From NCBI GenBank assembly GCA_016490735.1, contig JAEMWC010000001.1, forward strand, positions 3,302,501 through 3,366,500: a stretch of DNA of 64,000 nt, written 5' to 3'. The stretch is from Pachyseris speciosa (taxonomy: Eukaryota; Cnidaria; Anthozoa; Scleractinia; Pachyseridae). Shown piece by piece: positions 33,721 through 43,839 of the stretch (position 1 is its first letter; every line of letters begins with the position of its first letter). Below the pieces are notes generated by a model. That model was not told where the DNA came from. It saw only the letters and a program-made list of their open reading frames with translations, and did no database searches. The translations under genes and the position numbers were made by a program.

Positions 33721-36700
33721 TTAATTCATGACCACTTCAAGTGTGAATACTGTATCAAATGCTCCACTATTGGGATGTGAATAGTCAATTATAAAATAGC
33801 CTCTCGATAATGATTTGTTGATATTGACCGTTGTGATGTTTCTACTTGAAGAAGATTGTCTGTGTTCATAAATAGTTGCTGGTAATGGCAAATGCCCACC
33901 ACCTTCAGCTTTTGTCTTGAAATAAAATATTCCGGGTTTTGTTCCTTGTATGATATACATTTTCTTAATATAAAAGTTATTGTTATGAATGACTAAAAAA
34001 TCAGAGCCATTTATCAATACAGGCTTTAAAACATTCTTATTATGTCCTTGTTTGGCTTTAACAGAGCAATTTAAATATTGTATTTGACCGATTATTCCAT
34101 TCCCATTCAAATCTAGATCACCTCCTAATTTTGGCTGATAGAGAGCAAATCCTCCGAGATCTAAAGCTGTTTCCATAATTACACCTGTAACGCTTGAACG
34201 AAATAGATTCAAACTATTATTATGAATTCTATAGCCATTCAGATTTAAATCACCACCAAGTTTAGCCTCACTTATAAGAAAGCTGTTCATATTAATATTA
34301 TTTAGCATTGTCAATTCACCATTTTGACCGTCAAATAAGTTTGATGAATTATCAATCAAAGCATGTCCATTCAAATCCAAATCAGTTTGTAATTGTATTG
34401 TTTCATTCACGATTTTGAAAGGTTCAGAGAAGTCGTAAACACTTGATGGAACGTCTACAGCTTCAAAATCAATACCATATGCAACACAATGAACTTTGTA
34501 CTTATTTGGATAAGTTGGGTTAGCATTAATATGAATCGTACAATATAAATATTCAGGTGGTGAACTTGCTGATGGTTTTTCAATCCATAATAAATATCTT
34601 GAATGATCTTCATTTCTGTTATCAAATTTTCTCCCTACAGTTTTATGAATTGTAATTCCACCAGTTGCACTGAATGTTACACTACTAAGACTCATTCCTT
34701 CATAATCAGGAAATAGCCATTCAAGAATAAATGTGTATTTTCCGTCTTTTATTGTGTACATATTAAATCCAATTCTAGCTCTGTAAATATGATTAGCTTC
34801 TTTATTCAAGTCTATATCAATGACCTTTTTTGAAATCAAATGCGGTGAACGAGGTAAATTGACATATCCATTGACTTTCAAGCCATATTCAGTACTGACT
34901 TCATCGATATCATTCATCAAATATTTGAAAGCATTCTTTGGATGAGAAGCAGATGAAATATGACTTTTTTCTAATTGATCTAAATTTACGGCATCGGTTT
35001 TATTTGTTCCTTCTTTTAAGTTAATGATTTTATGCCCTCCAAGTTTCATATCTGCTGCCATCGCATTTGTTCCATTCAATAATAAAGTGTTCGCTCTAAT
35101 AGCTATTCCAGCTTGATTTAAAACTTTAAAGTTCACTGCATCAGTTTCATTCACCACGTCCGCTAAATTCGTCACTCTATTTCCACCCATCGACAAATCG
35201 CCATACATTGCAGTCGAACCGTCTCGTCGAAGAAAATACTCGTCAGTATATCTTTTTGTAACCGCATCATCTAAATTGACGGGTGGAGCAAGATCAGTAA
35301 TGGCATTGTTGTTCATATTCAGATTTTGTTGTGCTGTTGTGTTTAATTTTAGCGAAACCTGATTATCAACATAACCTTTGTTTGCAGCGTCTTGTGGGTT
35401 TGTGGGGGTATCCTGCAGGTTGATGATTTTGTTCAATTTCATGTCAATATTACTACCAAACGCAACATGACCGTTTTCAATTTCATAAGCTGGGTCATGG
35501 AGAAAGTAAGGCAAATTGGTATGATAGCCATAGGCCCCATAAACGATGATATGTGTTTTGGTGTTAGACGCAGGAGCTGTGCTGGAAAGTTCCACCTCAA
35601 TCGCCGCTTGACCACCACTGGTTTTTTCTATTTGGAAAAGTTTTTTCATGTAACCATCAACGTGTGGAGTTTTGAGGAAAGCTTTTTGAAACGGCTGTCC
35701 CACCTCACGTAAGTTTATAGACCGAATGGTTGATTCAATTGTTGCACTTCTTGGGTCAGATGGTGAGTAAAACTCAGTGACAAATGTGTACCGTCCTTTT
35801 GTTAAAGGTGTCAAATCAAAACCAATTTTGGATGTAAAGTTGCCTCTTCGTTTGATGAAAAAAGACAATGACGACTTGTTTATGTGATAAGGTGATCTGT
35901 CAAAATTCTCAATTTGAAGGTTTTCCACACCACTGACTGCAGAAGACTTGGATTTGTCTTTTAATAGAAAAGCGAATGGGTTGCGTTGGGTACCAGATGC
36001 TGATAAAATAAGGTCATCAACATACTTTTTATTGGCAGAATCTTTATCAGAGTTTGGAGATCCAACATTTGTTATTTTATTGTCACCCATGTCAAGATCA
36101 CCAGTCATTGCAACACTTCCATCTTTTTTAAGAAATGGACAAACATCAATGCCAGTAATTCCAGCAATTTCAGTATCAACATACCCCTTTGTGGCTGAAT
36201 CATTGTTTGCTGTTGGCGCTGCTACATTAGTCAATTTGTTACCTCCAAGATTCAAATCAGAAGTCATTGCAACACTTCCATCTTTTTTCACAAAGTTATT
36301 ATTGAGATATGTTTTATCCGCTTTACCTATTACACCATCATCAACGTATTTTCTAGTTGCGCAGTCTTGTGGAAGTATAGGGCGTCCAACATTGACTATT
36401 CTATGAAAACTCATTTTAAGCTCACGATCAAATACAATTCTTCCTTCTTCTATTTCAAAAGCTGGGTCGTGAATATGTGATAAAATGATATTAGAAAATC
36501 CATAAACACCATAAACTATGACATGATGTTTGGCATTATTTGATAAATATGGTGAGATCAACAATAATTCCATTGATGTCTGACCAACTCTCGTTTTTTC
36601 AAGGAAGAATATTCTCTTAAGATAACCATCAACAAGATGAGTCTTTGGAAATGCTCTTTTTATTGAATCCTTTCTTTCAATTAAATTAGATGACAGATTG

Positions 36701-37273
36701 TCGTCATCGACTGTTGCATTATTTGGGTTACCATCAGTATAAAACTCAACAACTAAAGTGTACTTTGAAACTTCCAATTGTGTCAGATCAAAACGAAGAA
36801 CAGTTGTAAGACCAGCAGTAGGAATAACAAAAGACAAGGCTTTTTTATTTATTGAGTAAGGGCTTTCATTATAGACTTCTAATTGTAGATTATTCGCATT
36901 TCTAAGAATAGTTGTTTTTGATATATCTTCAAGAAGAAATTTAAATGGATTAACACGTGTTCCTTCAATTGATAAAACAGCATCATTAACATATCCCAAG
37001 TTAGCAGAATCATAATGATTTACTGGATCACCAACATTTGTCAAACGTTTATTTTCAATGTCATAATTACCATCTTGTGTTAATTTATCCATCACCTGTT
37101 TCACCTTTATCACCTTTGAAACCAAATGGACCTCTATCACCTTTATCACCTTTTGGACCTCTTTCACCTCTATCACCTTTTTCACCTTTGGGACCAATTG
37201 GACCAGCTGGGCCTCTTTCACCAGTACCAGTTTTTGTTTTATCTTGATCTTGTGGAGAATTGAAAACTCCCAT
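33721..37273 (-). CDS. Large fibre: collagen-like start and repeated GDLDxG/NYVD-type shaft, frame change near 37090
   Basis: The natural start is ATG 37273 (MGVFNSPQ, then a Gly-X-Y run), but this frame stops at 37085. The shaft of about 1,120 residues is open in another frame, with its first Met at 37092. The shaft has repeats such as [32 protein letters not shown] and NKKYVDD, typical of phage and trimeric tail fibres, alternating with beta-rich modules of about 140 residues. Three modules carry HDPAxEIE- and FDLT-type blocks. The upstream part of the long frame is the collagen repeat read out of frame. The break may be a mutation, a sequence error or a recoding site. Confidence 0.75.
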
Positions 37274-37309
37274 TATATCATCTTGTTAGATTAATCATCA
37301 CTGCTTTCA

Positions 37310-37513
37310 TCATCCAAGAATTAATTCATAGATGACAGGTAGTCTCTTATTGTTTTTCAATACTTTTTGTGTCCTCCTGTTTACTTCCATTTTGATTTTT
37401 TCAGCGATTTCAAATGGTGTTTCAACAGCAGCGTCAGGTTTGATCAATTTTTCGATTCTTTCTGTTCTGGGATTCTCCTGTTTTTCTGGATTTTGAAAAT
37501 TGTTGATTGCCAT
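37310..37513 (-). CDS. Small charged protein, 67 aa
   Basis: Intact from ATG 37513, rich in Lys/Glu/Asn, with a helical middle (FEIAEKIKMEVNRRTQKVLK). Two overlapping minus-strand TCTAAT boxes (37519-37529) precede it. It lies between fibre and ATPase. Family not recognised; possibly a small scaffold or fibre-attachment protein. Confidence 0.55.
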   Translation of the reverse strand: MAINNFQNPEKQENPRTERIEKLIKPDAAVETPFEIAEKIKMEVNRRTQKVLKNNKRLPVIYELILG

Positions 37514-37529
37514 ATAATATTAGATTAGA

Positions 37530-38168
37530 TTAAACTGCACCATAAAAATTTCTCTTGATTGTCTTCATCGGCTTGTCAACATAACAGAAGGAATATGGTT
37601 TCTTGGTTGCTTCAATGTATTTCTTCTTGTCGATTCCAAGTTCTTGTGCAATCAAGTTCCTTTCTCTTGTGGATGGAAAATCATAAATGCAAAAGTGGCT
37701 GCAATTCAATCTGATTGATTTTGGACAGCCATAGAATGATTGTGTGAGATATATGACTGAACAGTTCTTGTGTCTTCCCTGAATGAAATAGCTGATTATC
37801 TGATCTTGTTTCTTGTCAGTCACGAAATCATCAAAAACAACCAATCGCTGCAAATCTGTGTCTTTTATTTGTTCAACTGGCAATATCTCTTCTTGACTGC
37901 AAACCAAGGCAGGATATCCAATGTGACTGCTTATTTCATCCATGACTTTCCGCAGATATTGATATTTGTCTTGATCCAAATTTTTTGCATAAAGATGTAT
38001 CTGATCATAATAGACCAATGGTTCCATAATCAGATGCATAAACAGTGTTGTCTTTCCAGATCCTGAATTACCAGCCAGCAGCATCCTGAAAGTGTCTTTT
38101 GGCATATACGGATACAACTGTCTGAATGAATTCTTTGAACCCTGAATATCATAATTAGGGATTTCCAT
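37530..38168 (-). CDS. A32-like genome packaging ATPase, 212 aa
   Basis: FtsK/HerA-type packaging ATPase that pumps DNA into the capsid. The Walker A loop GNSGSGKT is at residues 33-40, and Walker B LVVFDDF at about 109-115. Next comes a sensor-like stretch, QGRHKNCSVIYLTQSF. The length is normal for Polinton ATPases. The ATG at 38168 faces the plus-strand coiled-coil gene across a 36-base gap that contains a minus-strand TCTAAA and a plus-strand TCTAAC. Intact. Confidence 0.9.
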   Translation of the reverse strand: MEIPNYDIQGSKNSFRQLYPYMPKDTFRMLLAGNSGSGKTTLFMHLIMEPLVYYDQIHLYAKNLDQDKYQYLRKVMDEISSHIGYPALVCSQEEILPVEQIKDTDLQRLVVFDDFVTDKKQDQIISYFIQGRHKNCSVIYLTQSFYGCPKSIRLNCSHFCIYDFPSTRERNLIAQELGIDKKKYIEATKKPYSFCYVDKPMKTIKRNFYGAV

Positions 38169-38178
38169 ATGTTAATAG

Positions 38179-38194
38179 TTTAGATTAGTCTAAC
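38179..38194. promoter_or_regulatory. Divergent TCTAA promoter-like boxes
   Basis: TCTAAA on the minus strand (38179-38184) precedes the ATPase ATG (38168), and TCTAAC on the plus strand (38189-38194) precedes the ATG at 38205. Both sit in AT-rich DNA 10 bases from the start. The same box precedes most virion-type genes in the element. Confidence 0.55.
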
Positions 38195-38204
38195 ACAATT
38201 GTAT

Positions 38205-39071
38205 ATGGATATAGAACGAATGAAAAGGCTTCTTAAAAGTGGAATTGAAGCTGGAAACAAAACAAGAGAAGTTCGTGATGTTATCAAGACTTATGAATAC
38301 AGAAAACAGGATGCATATGATACAACATCAGAATTGCTGAAACCCTCTATTGATGTCCAGAAGAGTGTGAAAGAAAGTGTCGACAAAAAACAGGATGAAG
38401 TCATTGAACAGTTGAAAAAAAATCAAAAAGCCTTGACATCTGGTTTTGAAGATCTTATGCTATTAAACACGTTACCTGAATCAGTACCTATGAAAACAAC
38501 ATTACCAATTGATTACAAACCTAATGTGATGACTGAAACAGAAGCACCATATAAGTCGAATCTTGATAAAGGTTTTTCACTTGATGAGGTTAAGGTATTA
38601 CAGGAATACGAATTGTCTCCTCCAACAACAATTTTGAAAAGGATAATGGATGGTACAATCGACATCGATGAGTATAAAAGAAATATTGGTGAAATAACCA
38701 AAGATGTTGGAAGAAAAAAAGCTCATCTATCAACAACAAAAGAAAACAGGGATAAAAACAAAGAAAAGATATATCATTTGACTCAAAGGATCAAATTACT
38801 GCAAAAGTACCGAAAAAGAATTGACGCCGTTGAGGAAGGTGCATCAACTATTGGTTCAGGCATGGGAAGGAGAAGAGGTGCAATGGGTTCAAGGGATGCA
38901 TTTTTGGGTGACATGCTTTCAAGACTGCAGTTGCTTGGTGGATCTATTTCAGCCGGCAACAACAGCAAAAATGTTCAAAATGAATTCACAAAAATATTGC
39001 ATACATTGAACAGACTGGGAATCCTGAAAACCGGTGAGTTGAATAAAATAATGATGAAATATCTAATGTAA
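38205..39071 (+). CDS. Coiled-coil virion accessory protein, 288 aa
   Basis: I start at the ATG 38205; the open frame extends slightly upstream but only to TTG. The first half and the part at 170-215 are long charged helices (IEQLKKNQKAL and RDKNKEKIYHLTQRIKLLQ). A Gly/Arg-rich patch (GMGRRRGAMGS) and a helical tail follow. It lies between ATPase and minor capsid, where Polintons usually carry an uncharacterised virion protein. No enzyme motif is seen. Confidence 0.65.
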   Translation: MDIERMKRLLKSGIEAGNKTREVRDVIKTYEYRKQDAYDTTSELLKPSIDVQKSVKESVDKKQDEVIEQLKKNQKALTSGFEDLMLLNTLPESVPMKTTLPIDYKPNVMTETEAPYKSNLDKGFSLDEVKVLQEYELSPPTTILKRIMDGTIDIDEYKRNIGEITKDVGRKKAHLSTTKENRDKNKEKIYHLTQRIKLLQKYRKRIDAVEEGASTIGSGMGRRRGAMGSRDAFLGDMLSRLQLLGGSISAGNNSKNVQNEFTKILHTLNRLGILKTGELNKIMMKYLM

Positions 39072-39077
39072 AAGTAT

Positions 39078-39863
39078 ATGACAGAAATTTCATTACGATT
39101 CAACAGTAAAAACAGAGACAAAATTGGTGTCAGCAAGAGTCATGATTTTGAAAAAAGATTCAATACACCTCTTAAATTAACGAATGATTTGAAATATGAA
39201 ATGGCTGTGAATGTTATCAATATGCCATACAGTTGGTACAATATCAGAGATATTTTTGGGAATAATCAAATGAAATACAGCTATGACAAAGGTGTAAACT
39301 GGGAAACAATAACATTCGTTGACGGGATGTATTCATACGACGATATCATTAGTTACATTCATGAGTATATGAGTAAAAATAGCCATGTACTGAATCCATC
39401 TGAAACAGACAAATCAAAATTCCTGTATGGTATTAACATGTATTTCGTTTTGTCAACATATCGCATATTGATTGAACTCAATGAAAACTATCGAGTGGAT
39501 CTGAGAAATCTTGATTTCAGAAAACTTATCGGTTTCGATTCAAAATTAGTTTCAGCCACAGAATATGGAACAAATCTACCTGATATTACAAGAGGAGTAG
39601 ATGAAATTTATATCAATTGTGATATGGTGATAGATAGCATTGTTGATGGCAATAGCACAAATACAATCGCAGTTATACCAGTCACAGATCTCGTTAGAAG
39701 TTTGCCATTCACTTACAAACCTCGTTTTCTTTCATGGAATCCTGTCTCAACACATACAATGAGCTCAATGCGCTTTTATGTCACAGACTCTTCTAGAGCT
39801 CCAGTCGATTTAAACGGGATAGATTGGTATATTGAGTTATTCTTGAGAGGTGTGGAATTATAA
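39078..39863 (+). CDS. Minor capsid (penton-like) protein, 261 aa
   Basis: Beta-rich protein without Cys pairs or enzymatic motifs, starting MTEISLRFNSKNRDK. It contains LNENYRVDLRNLDFRKLIGF and ends with DLNGIDWYIELFLRG. This C-terminal pattern, the length and the place between ATPase and major capsid fit the single jelly-roll minor capsid (penton) protein of Polintons. A TCTAAT box (39062-39067) overlaps the end of the previous gene. Intact. Confidence 0.8.
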   Translation: MTEISLRFNSKNRDKIGVSKSHDFEKRFNTPLKLTNDLKYEMAVNVINMPYSWYNIRDIFGNNQMKYSYDKGVNWETITFVDGMYSYDDIISYIHEYMSKNSHVLNPSETDKSKFLYGINMYFVLSTYRILIELNENYRVDLRNLDFRKLIGFDSKLVSATEYGTNLPDITRGVDEIYINCDMVIDSIVDGNSTNTIAVIPVTDLVRSLPFTYKPRFLSWNPVSTHTMSSMRFYVTDSSRAPVDLNGIDWYIELFLRGVEL

Positions 39864-39876
39864 AACCTAATAGTAT

Positions 39877-40119
39877 ATGAAACGGTTTGAGTTTAAGAAA
39901 TATGAACAACATGGTGAAGGTATTGTCACTGATGTGATCAAAACAGCTGGAAAAAAAGCAGCCACAACAATTGGTGAACATGCTGGCAAAAAAGCTGGTG
40001 ACAAAATCATAGAACTTTTGAAAAAGAGAAAAAGTGGAAACAAGAGTGGAACTGAGAGTGTGAGCCAGACTGGTGGTTTAATCAAAAGAAAGAGAGGCAG
40101 ACCTCGTAAAATCAAATAA
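39877..40119 (+). CDS. Small basic AT-hook core-like protein, 80 aa
   Basis: Rich in Lys, Gly and Arg. An AT-hook core, KRGRPRK, sits at residues 72-78, preceded by an amphipathic basic helix (AGKKAGDKIIELLKKRK). It probably binds or condenses genome DNA, like adenovirus core peptides. CCTAAT (39866-39871) is a weak version of the box. It is sandwiched between minor and major capsid genes. Confidence 0.7.
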   Translation: MKRFEFKKYEQHGEGIVTDVIKTAGKKAATTIGEHAGKKAGDKIIELLKKRKSGNKSGTESVSQTGGLIKRKRGRPRKIK

Positions 40120-40141
40120 CTTTTATCTAACACAATAATAT

Positions 40142-41431
40142 ATGTCAAACTATCGTGACTCAAAATACATCGAAAGACATGAAGATGTAGTGTTCGAACT
40201 AGAGACAGCACTTAATACTGTAGTAGCAAACAATGATCATCAGAGGAAAACAGGTTATCGATTCGTTGTTGATAACAGTGGAGAGACTACACCATTTGAT
40301 TGGTACAATGCCCGTTTGAATGTTGATTTCATTGTAAAAAAGCTTGCAGATGGAGACCACATTGCTGCTGCAGATCGAAATGGTATTGTTAATTCAGTTC
40401 ACGCTCTTATAAACACTCTTAATGTAAAAATGATTGGTATTGATGTTTATGAGTGCAGAGATGCCAACCAAGCCACAAATATAAAGTCTTTGCTTGAGTA
40501 TTCACAGGGTTATGCTGTAAGTCAGGGGACCAATGAGTTCTTCTATCTTGACGACAACAGAGAAGCTGAAAACAGAGTTGCTCAGGTGGCTACTTATAAC
40601 AAAGGTTTCGCAGCTCGCAAAGCACTGTTGAATGGTGCAAATGGTAAAGTAAATGCAGAGATAGCATTGAACAGATACGGTTTTTTCAAGAGCTTTTGGG
40701 ATAAACTTATGCCTAACTCAAAAATAGAGGTGAACCTAACACTTGAGAGTGATGCCAATTTGATTTGGCAAGCTACTGATGAATGTCGTGTGGTACTAAC
40801 TAAATTCCAGCTAATTGTTCCTCGTATTATTTTTAATTCTACGGGAAAGTCCTTATACATGAGCAAGTATCTTGACAACAGAAAGTGGACTTACATGAGA
40901 GAAATGGTTGAGAGAGGCAATTCAACAAGACAACAGACTGCCAATTTCCGTATTTCCACAGGAATAAACAAACCCAGGCATGTTTTTGTATTCATCATCA
41001 ATGATGACAATGATTCGTCTCAGACAGCCAATAAATTTCTCTATAACACATTCTCAGTTGCAAATAACCGAACTTTGACTGATTGTTATCTTGAGGTTGG
41101 CAATGGAAATGATTATCCAGAGGTTCATTATAAACCATCAACAGAACCAACAAGAGTATTCAGAGATGTTTTGAAATATGTTCAAGCTGTAAACGATTTC
41201 AGTGAAAGTACCCTTCTCACAAGAGGAAACTTTGGTACAATATTCCCTTTCATTTACTTTGATCTGACAAAACAGAAGCAGGACATAAAAGATGGAATGA
41301 CAAAACTGACTTTCAAATACACTTTGAGTGATGGAACAAATGCTGATTACAGTGTGTATGCATTGGTCCTCTATGAGCAGGATATTGAGATGAGAAAGAC
41401 TGATGGAAAATTAATTCTGAGATCAATGTAA
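40142..41431 (+). CDS. Major capsid protein, double jelly-roll, 429 aa
   Basis: Main shell protein. It is intact from ATG 40142 to 41431, with TCTAAC (40126-40131) ten bases before the start. The sequence is beta-rich, with blocks such as TPFDWYNARLNVDF, LMPNSKIEVNLTL, FQLIVPRIIFN and PFIYFDLTKQ. This and the length near 430 residues fit the Polinton/adintovirus double jelly-roll capsid. A 429-residue frame with no lesion contrasts with the damaged Polinton A copy. Confidence 0.85.
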   Translation: MSNYRDSKYIERHEDVVFELETALNTVVANNDHQRKTGYRFVVDNSGETTPFDWYNARLNVDFIVKKLADGDHIAAADRNGIVNSVHALINTLNVKMIGIDVYECRDANQATNIKSLLEYSQGYAVSQGTNEFFYLDDNREAENRVAQVATYNKGFAARKALLNGANGKVNAEIALNRYGFFKSFWDKLMPNSKIEVNLTLESDANLIWQATDECRVVLTKFQLIVPRIIFNSTGKSLYMSKYLDNRKWTYMREMVERGNSTRQQTANFRISTGINKPRHVFVFIINDDNDSSQTANKFLYNTFSVANNRTLTDCYLEVGNGNDYPEVHYKPSTEPTRVFRDVLKYVQAVNDFSESTLLTRGNFGTIFPFIYFDLTKQKQDIKDGMTKLTFKYTLSDGTNADYSVYALVLYEQDIEMRKTDGKLILRSM

Positions 41432-41529
41432 ATTAAATAATTAATTGGAAATAAAATAAATTAAATAAATTAAATAAATAATTAAATGATTGTTTGTATT
41501 TAATACAATTTAGTATAAACATATATTAT

Positions 41530-42300
41530 ATGACTACTTATCATCCTCATGGAGTGAAACTTTCACAGGGTCAGAAACAAAAGCTAGCAAAAGCTTATGC
41601 AACAAATTCGCCTGTAACAATCAGGTTGACACATAGTGAATTGTCTGGAAATGATCAACTAATGTTGACTAAGACACAAATCAACAAACTGATGAAATCA
41701 AGAAGATCAGGAAAAGGTTCAGACATCAAAATATCAAAATCACAAATCAGAAAAGCTGTTGTAGAAGGAGGCTCTCTTTGGTCCAGTCTTTTTTCACTTG
41801 GAACAAGACTATTGCCTTATGGAGGTAAAGCAGTAGCTAAAGCGCATCCAGCATTGGCTACAGGTGCTCTTTCTTCATTAGCAAGTCTCGGTGTTGATAA
41901 ACTATTTGGGAAGAAACAAAGTGGACGATTTCTTATTCCTAATGCCAATTTATCCCAATTATTGAATGTAGGAAATTTATTGAATACGAGACAGATGGCT
42001 GATGTCATCCAAAAAATGCAGTATGGTGGAGGCGTTGTTATCAAACCAACAAAAGCGCAGACTGGAAAGGGTATTGGAACAATACTCGCCAGTATTGGAA
42101 TTCCTTTGGCTATAGAAGCAATCAGAAAATTAACTGGAAAAGGTTTGCATGTTGAAAGCAGCCGTCCAAGACGGTCATTAGATGTTCACGTTCCAATCGG
42201 TTATGGAATGAAAAAAAAAAGACAAAAAAAGGGAAAAGGACTTCTGTTAGGCAAACACAGTCCATTCAATTCAATCCCAATTCTGGGAACCATTTTGTAA
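41530..42300 (+). CDS. pX/pVI-like core protein, 256 aa
   Basis: I use the ATG at 41530; the open frame runs from 41494. Lys/Ser/Gly-rich with hydrophobic, glycine-rich helices (SLFSLGTRLLPYGGKAVAKA and IGTILASIGIPLAIEAI) and a very basic tail (GMKKKRQKKGKGLLLG). Such proteins in Polintons are compared with adenovirus pVI/pX, which help membrane lysis and DNA packing. No TCTAA box is near the start; TTTAGTATAAAC lies upstream. The protease frame overlaps its 3' end. Confidence 0.7.
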   Translation: MTTYHPHGVKLSQGQKQKLAKAYATNSPVTIRLTHSELSGNDQLMLTKTQINKLMKSRRSGKGSDIKISKSQIRKAVVEGGSLWSSLFSLGTRLLPYGGKAVAKAHPALATGALSSLASLGVDKLFGKKQSGRFLIPNANLSQLLNVGNLLNTRQMADVIQKMQYGGGVVIKPTKAQTGKGIGTILASIGIPLAIEAIRKLTGKGLHVESSRPRRSLDVHVPIGYGMKKKRQKKGKGLLLGKHSPFNSIPILGTIL

Positions 42301-42736
42301 ACAAACCCTTATCCAACTTTGATTTAATCAATTGGGTGAAACAACTTGGAATAAAACATTTTAGAGGAGTATTTTCAAGAGACAATCTGCCAAACCTGAT
42401 GAGAAACAATGAATGTGGAATAGTCAATCTCGACAGTCAGATTGGACCTGGTACTCACTGGGTATGTTATCGAATTGTGAATACTTTGACTCATTTGGTT
42501 TAATGATGCCAACAGAAGTACAGAAATACATGGCTACAAGTGGAAAACAACTTGAATACTCTGGAGATGAGATACAAGAAAGGGATTCAGTATTATGTGG
42601 ATATTGGTGTTTGTACTATCTTCTCGAGAGACAAAATGGTAAATCGATTCTGAACACAATACATAATGCTGATTTTGATCCCACAGACACAAGTGTCAAT
42701 CACAGATTCATTATAGATTACTTCGAAAATATCTAA
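42300..42736 (+). pseudogene. Adenain-like cysteine protease, frame change near 42471
   Basis: Maturation protease family of adenoviruses and Polintons. The N-terminal part is seen from NKPLSNFDLINWV (42300) without an ATG; the first Met in that frame is near 42400. The catalytic His is in GTHWV. The frame then shifts near 42471 and continues with YFDSFG (acidic or Asn-type member) and LCGYWCLYYLL (nucleophile Cys region), ending at 42736. As read, no single frame holds the whole active site, so the gene is broken or recoded. Confidence 0.75.
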
Positions 42737-42745
42737 CTAAATTAT

Positions 42746-42886
42746 ATGGAAACAATTATTGTGCAAGTTGTTGGAACACCTGTTGTAGTTCGTAATGACA
42801 AGATAATGATAGTACTCAAGAACCAATTCGGCGAAGATGTTATAATAATATGTGAAGTGAAACAAGTTTTTAAAGAAAATATCTAA
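42746..42886 (+). CDS. Small protein, 46 aa, with TCTAAC box
   Basis: Too short for ordinary ORF cut-offs, but it has a TCTAAC box (42732-42737) and a clean ATG-TAA frame (start METIIVQVVG, end QVFKENI). It is mostly beta-prone and hydrophobic with Lys and Glu. The stop overlaps the box of the next gene. Role unknown. Confidence 0.5.
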   Translation: METIIVQVVGTPVVVRNDKIMIVLKNQFGEDVIIICEVKQVFKENI

Positions 42887-42900
42887 CCAATATGTATAAT

Positions 42901-43839
42901 GGTAAAATCGTATTGAGTGAAACAGAAGAAAGTCACTGAATGTGTACCAGGAAGTGAAAGATATCAAAAGACAAAAAATGGTCGAACTGTGATGAAATGT
43001 ACTTGTGCTGAATGTGGAATCACAAAGACTAAATTTGTCAGAAATCGGGGAAACTAATTAGCCCGTCTGAAGGGGCGGGCATACTAGATTCAGCTGCTGA
43101 TATGGCACTGACAGGATTCTTAGAACATGGAGTCCCTTATTTAGCAAAGAAAGGTGTAGAAATGGGAAGATATTATGCTTCTGAAGCAATGAGAAATCCA
43201 AAGCTGCAAAAGAAATTAATTGACAAAGGACTTTCCCTCGCAAAGCCTACAATCACAAAGGTTGGTAAAGAAGGCTTAATGCAATTGAGCACTGCTATTA
43301 GACCCAAACGCTCTGACAAGAAAAAAATGTATAAAACAGATATTGCTGGAGTTGATTATACACGTGGTGGCTCATTGCTTGGAGATATCATGTATGCAAA
43401 ACCAGAAGATATACAAAAATGGGTAGCTAAAATCAATAAAATGGGAGGCGCGATTGATATCCATAAGGTAATTGGCAAGCTTCCTAAACCAAAAGCAGGT
43501 TGGACTCCAAGTAAGTATAAGTATATGGGACCATACAATCCATTGCATGAACAACTGGAATATGATCCATTGACTGGTGAGGTCTTGAAATGGAATGTAC
43601 AACCTTACAATAAGGTGGATGAAATAGCAGCTTATCATGATATTTGTTATGATATGGGAAAAAATAAAGGTGAATGTGATAGAACAATGGTCGAGTCACT
43701 AGATCAAATACCATATGGTGAGATGCCAAAATGGGGTCAAACAGCTAGATTCTTAATTGACAAAAAACAGAAATTAGGTCTTGGTGTTTCAAAAAACGGA
43801 AAAAGCCGTCGAGTGAAGAAAACTGGCAAGAAAAACTAG
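42901..43839 (+). pseudogene. Zinc-binding plus phospholipase-A2-like protein, with stop and frame change
   Basis: Two parts are seen. At 42901-43035, a Cys-rich module (KCTCAECGITKTKF) has an in-frame TGA at its sixth codon and changes frame near 43036. At 43102-43839 a clean 245-residue frame holds a PLA2-like fold: a GPYN calcium-loop-like site at residues 143-146 and HDICYD at 179-184, with downstream basic residues. PLA2 domains of this type are known in parvoviruses and Polintons, where they help the particle leave the endosome. The C-terminus overlaps the integrase frame. Confidence 0.75.

Noticed and set aside
35392..36406. Plus-strand frames opposite the large fibre
   Set aside because: They are complementary reading of repeated shaft modules; no start context or domain.
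37092..37221. Lys/Val-rich N-terminus of the long fibre frame
   Set aside because: It begins at GTG and is the collagen-like Gly-X-Y coding region read out of frame. The real head is in the frame starting at 37273.
42917..42919. TGA at a Cys-like position in the zinc module as recoded Cys or selenocysteine
   Set aside because: A frame change lies only 120 bases downstream and other genes nearby carry ordinary stops, so simple mutation is more likely. No selenocysteine insertion element was recognised.
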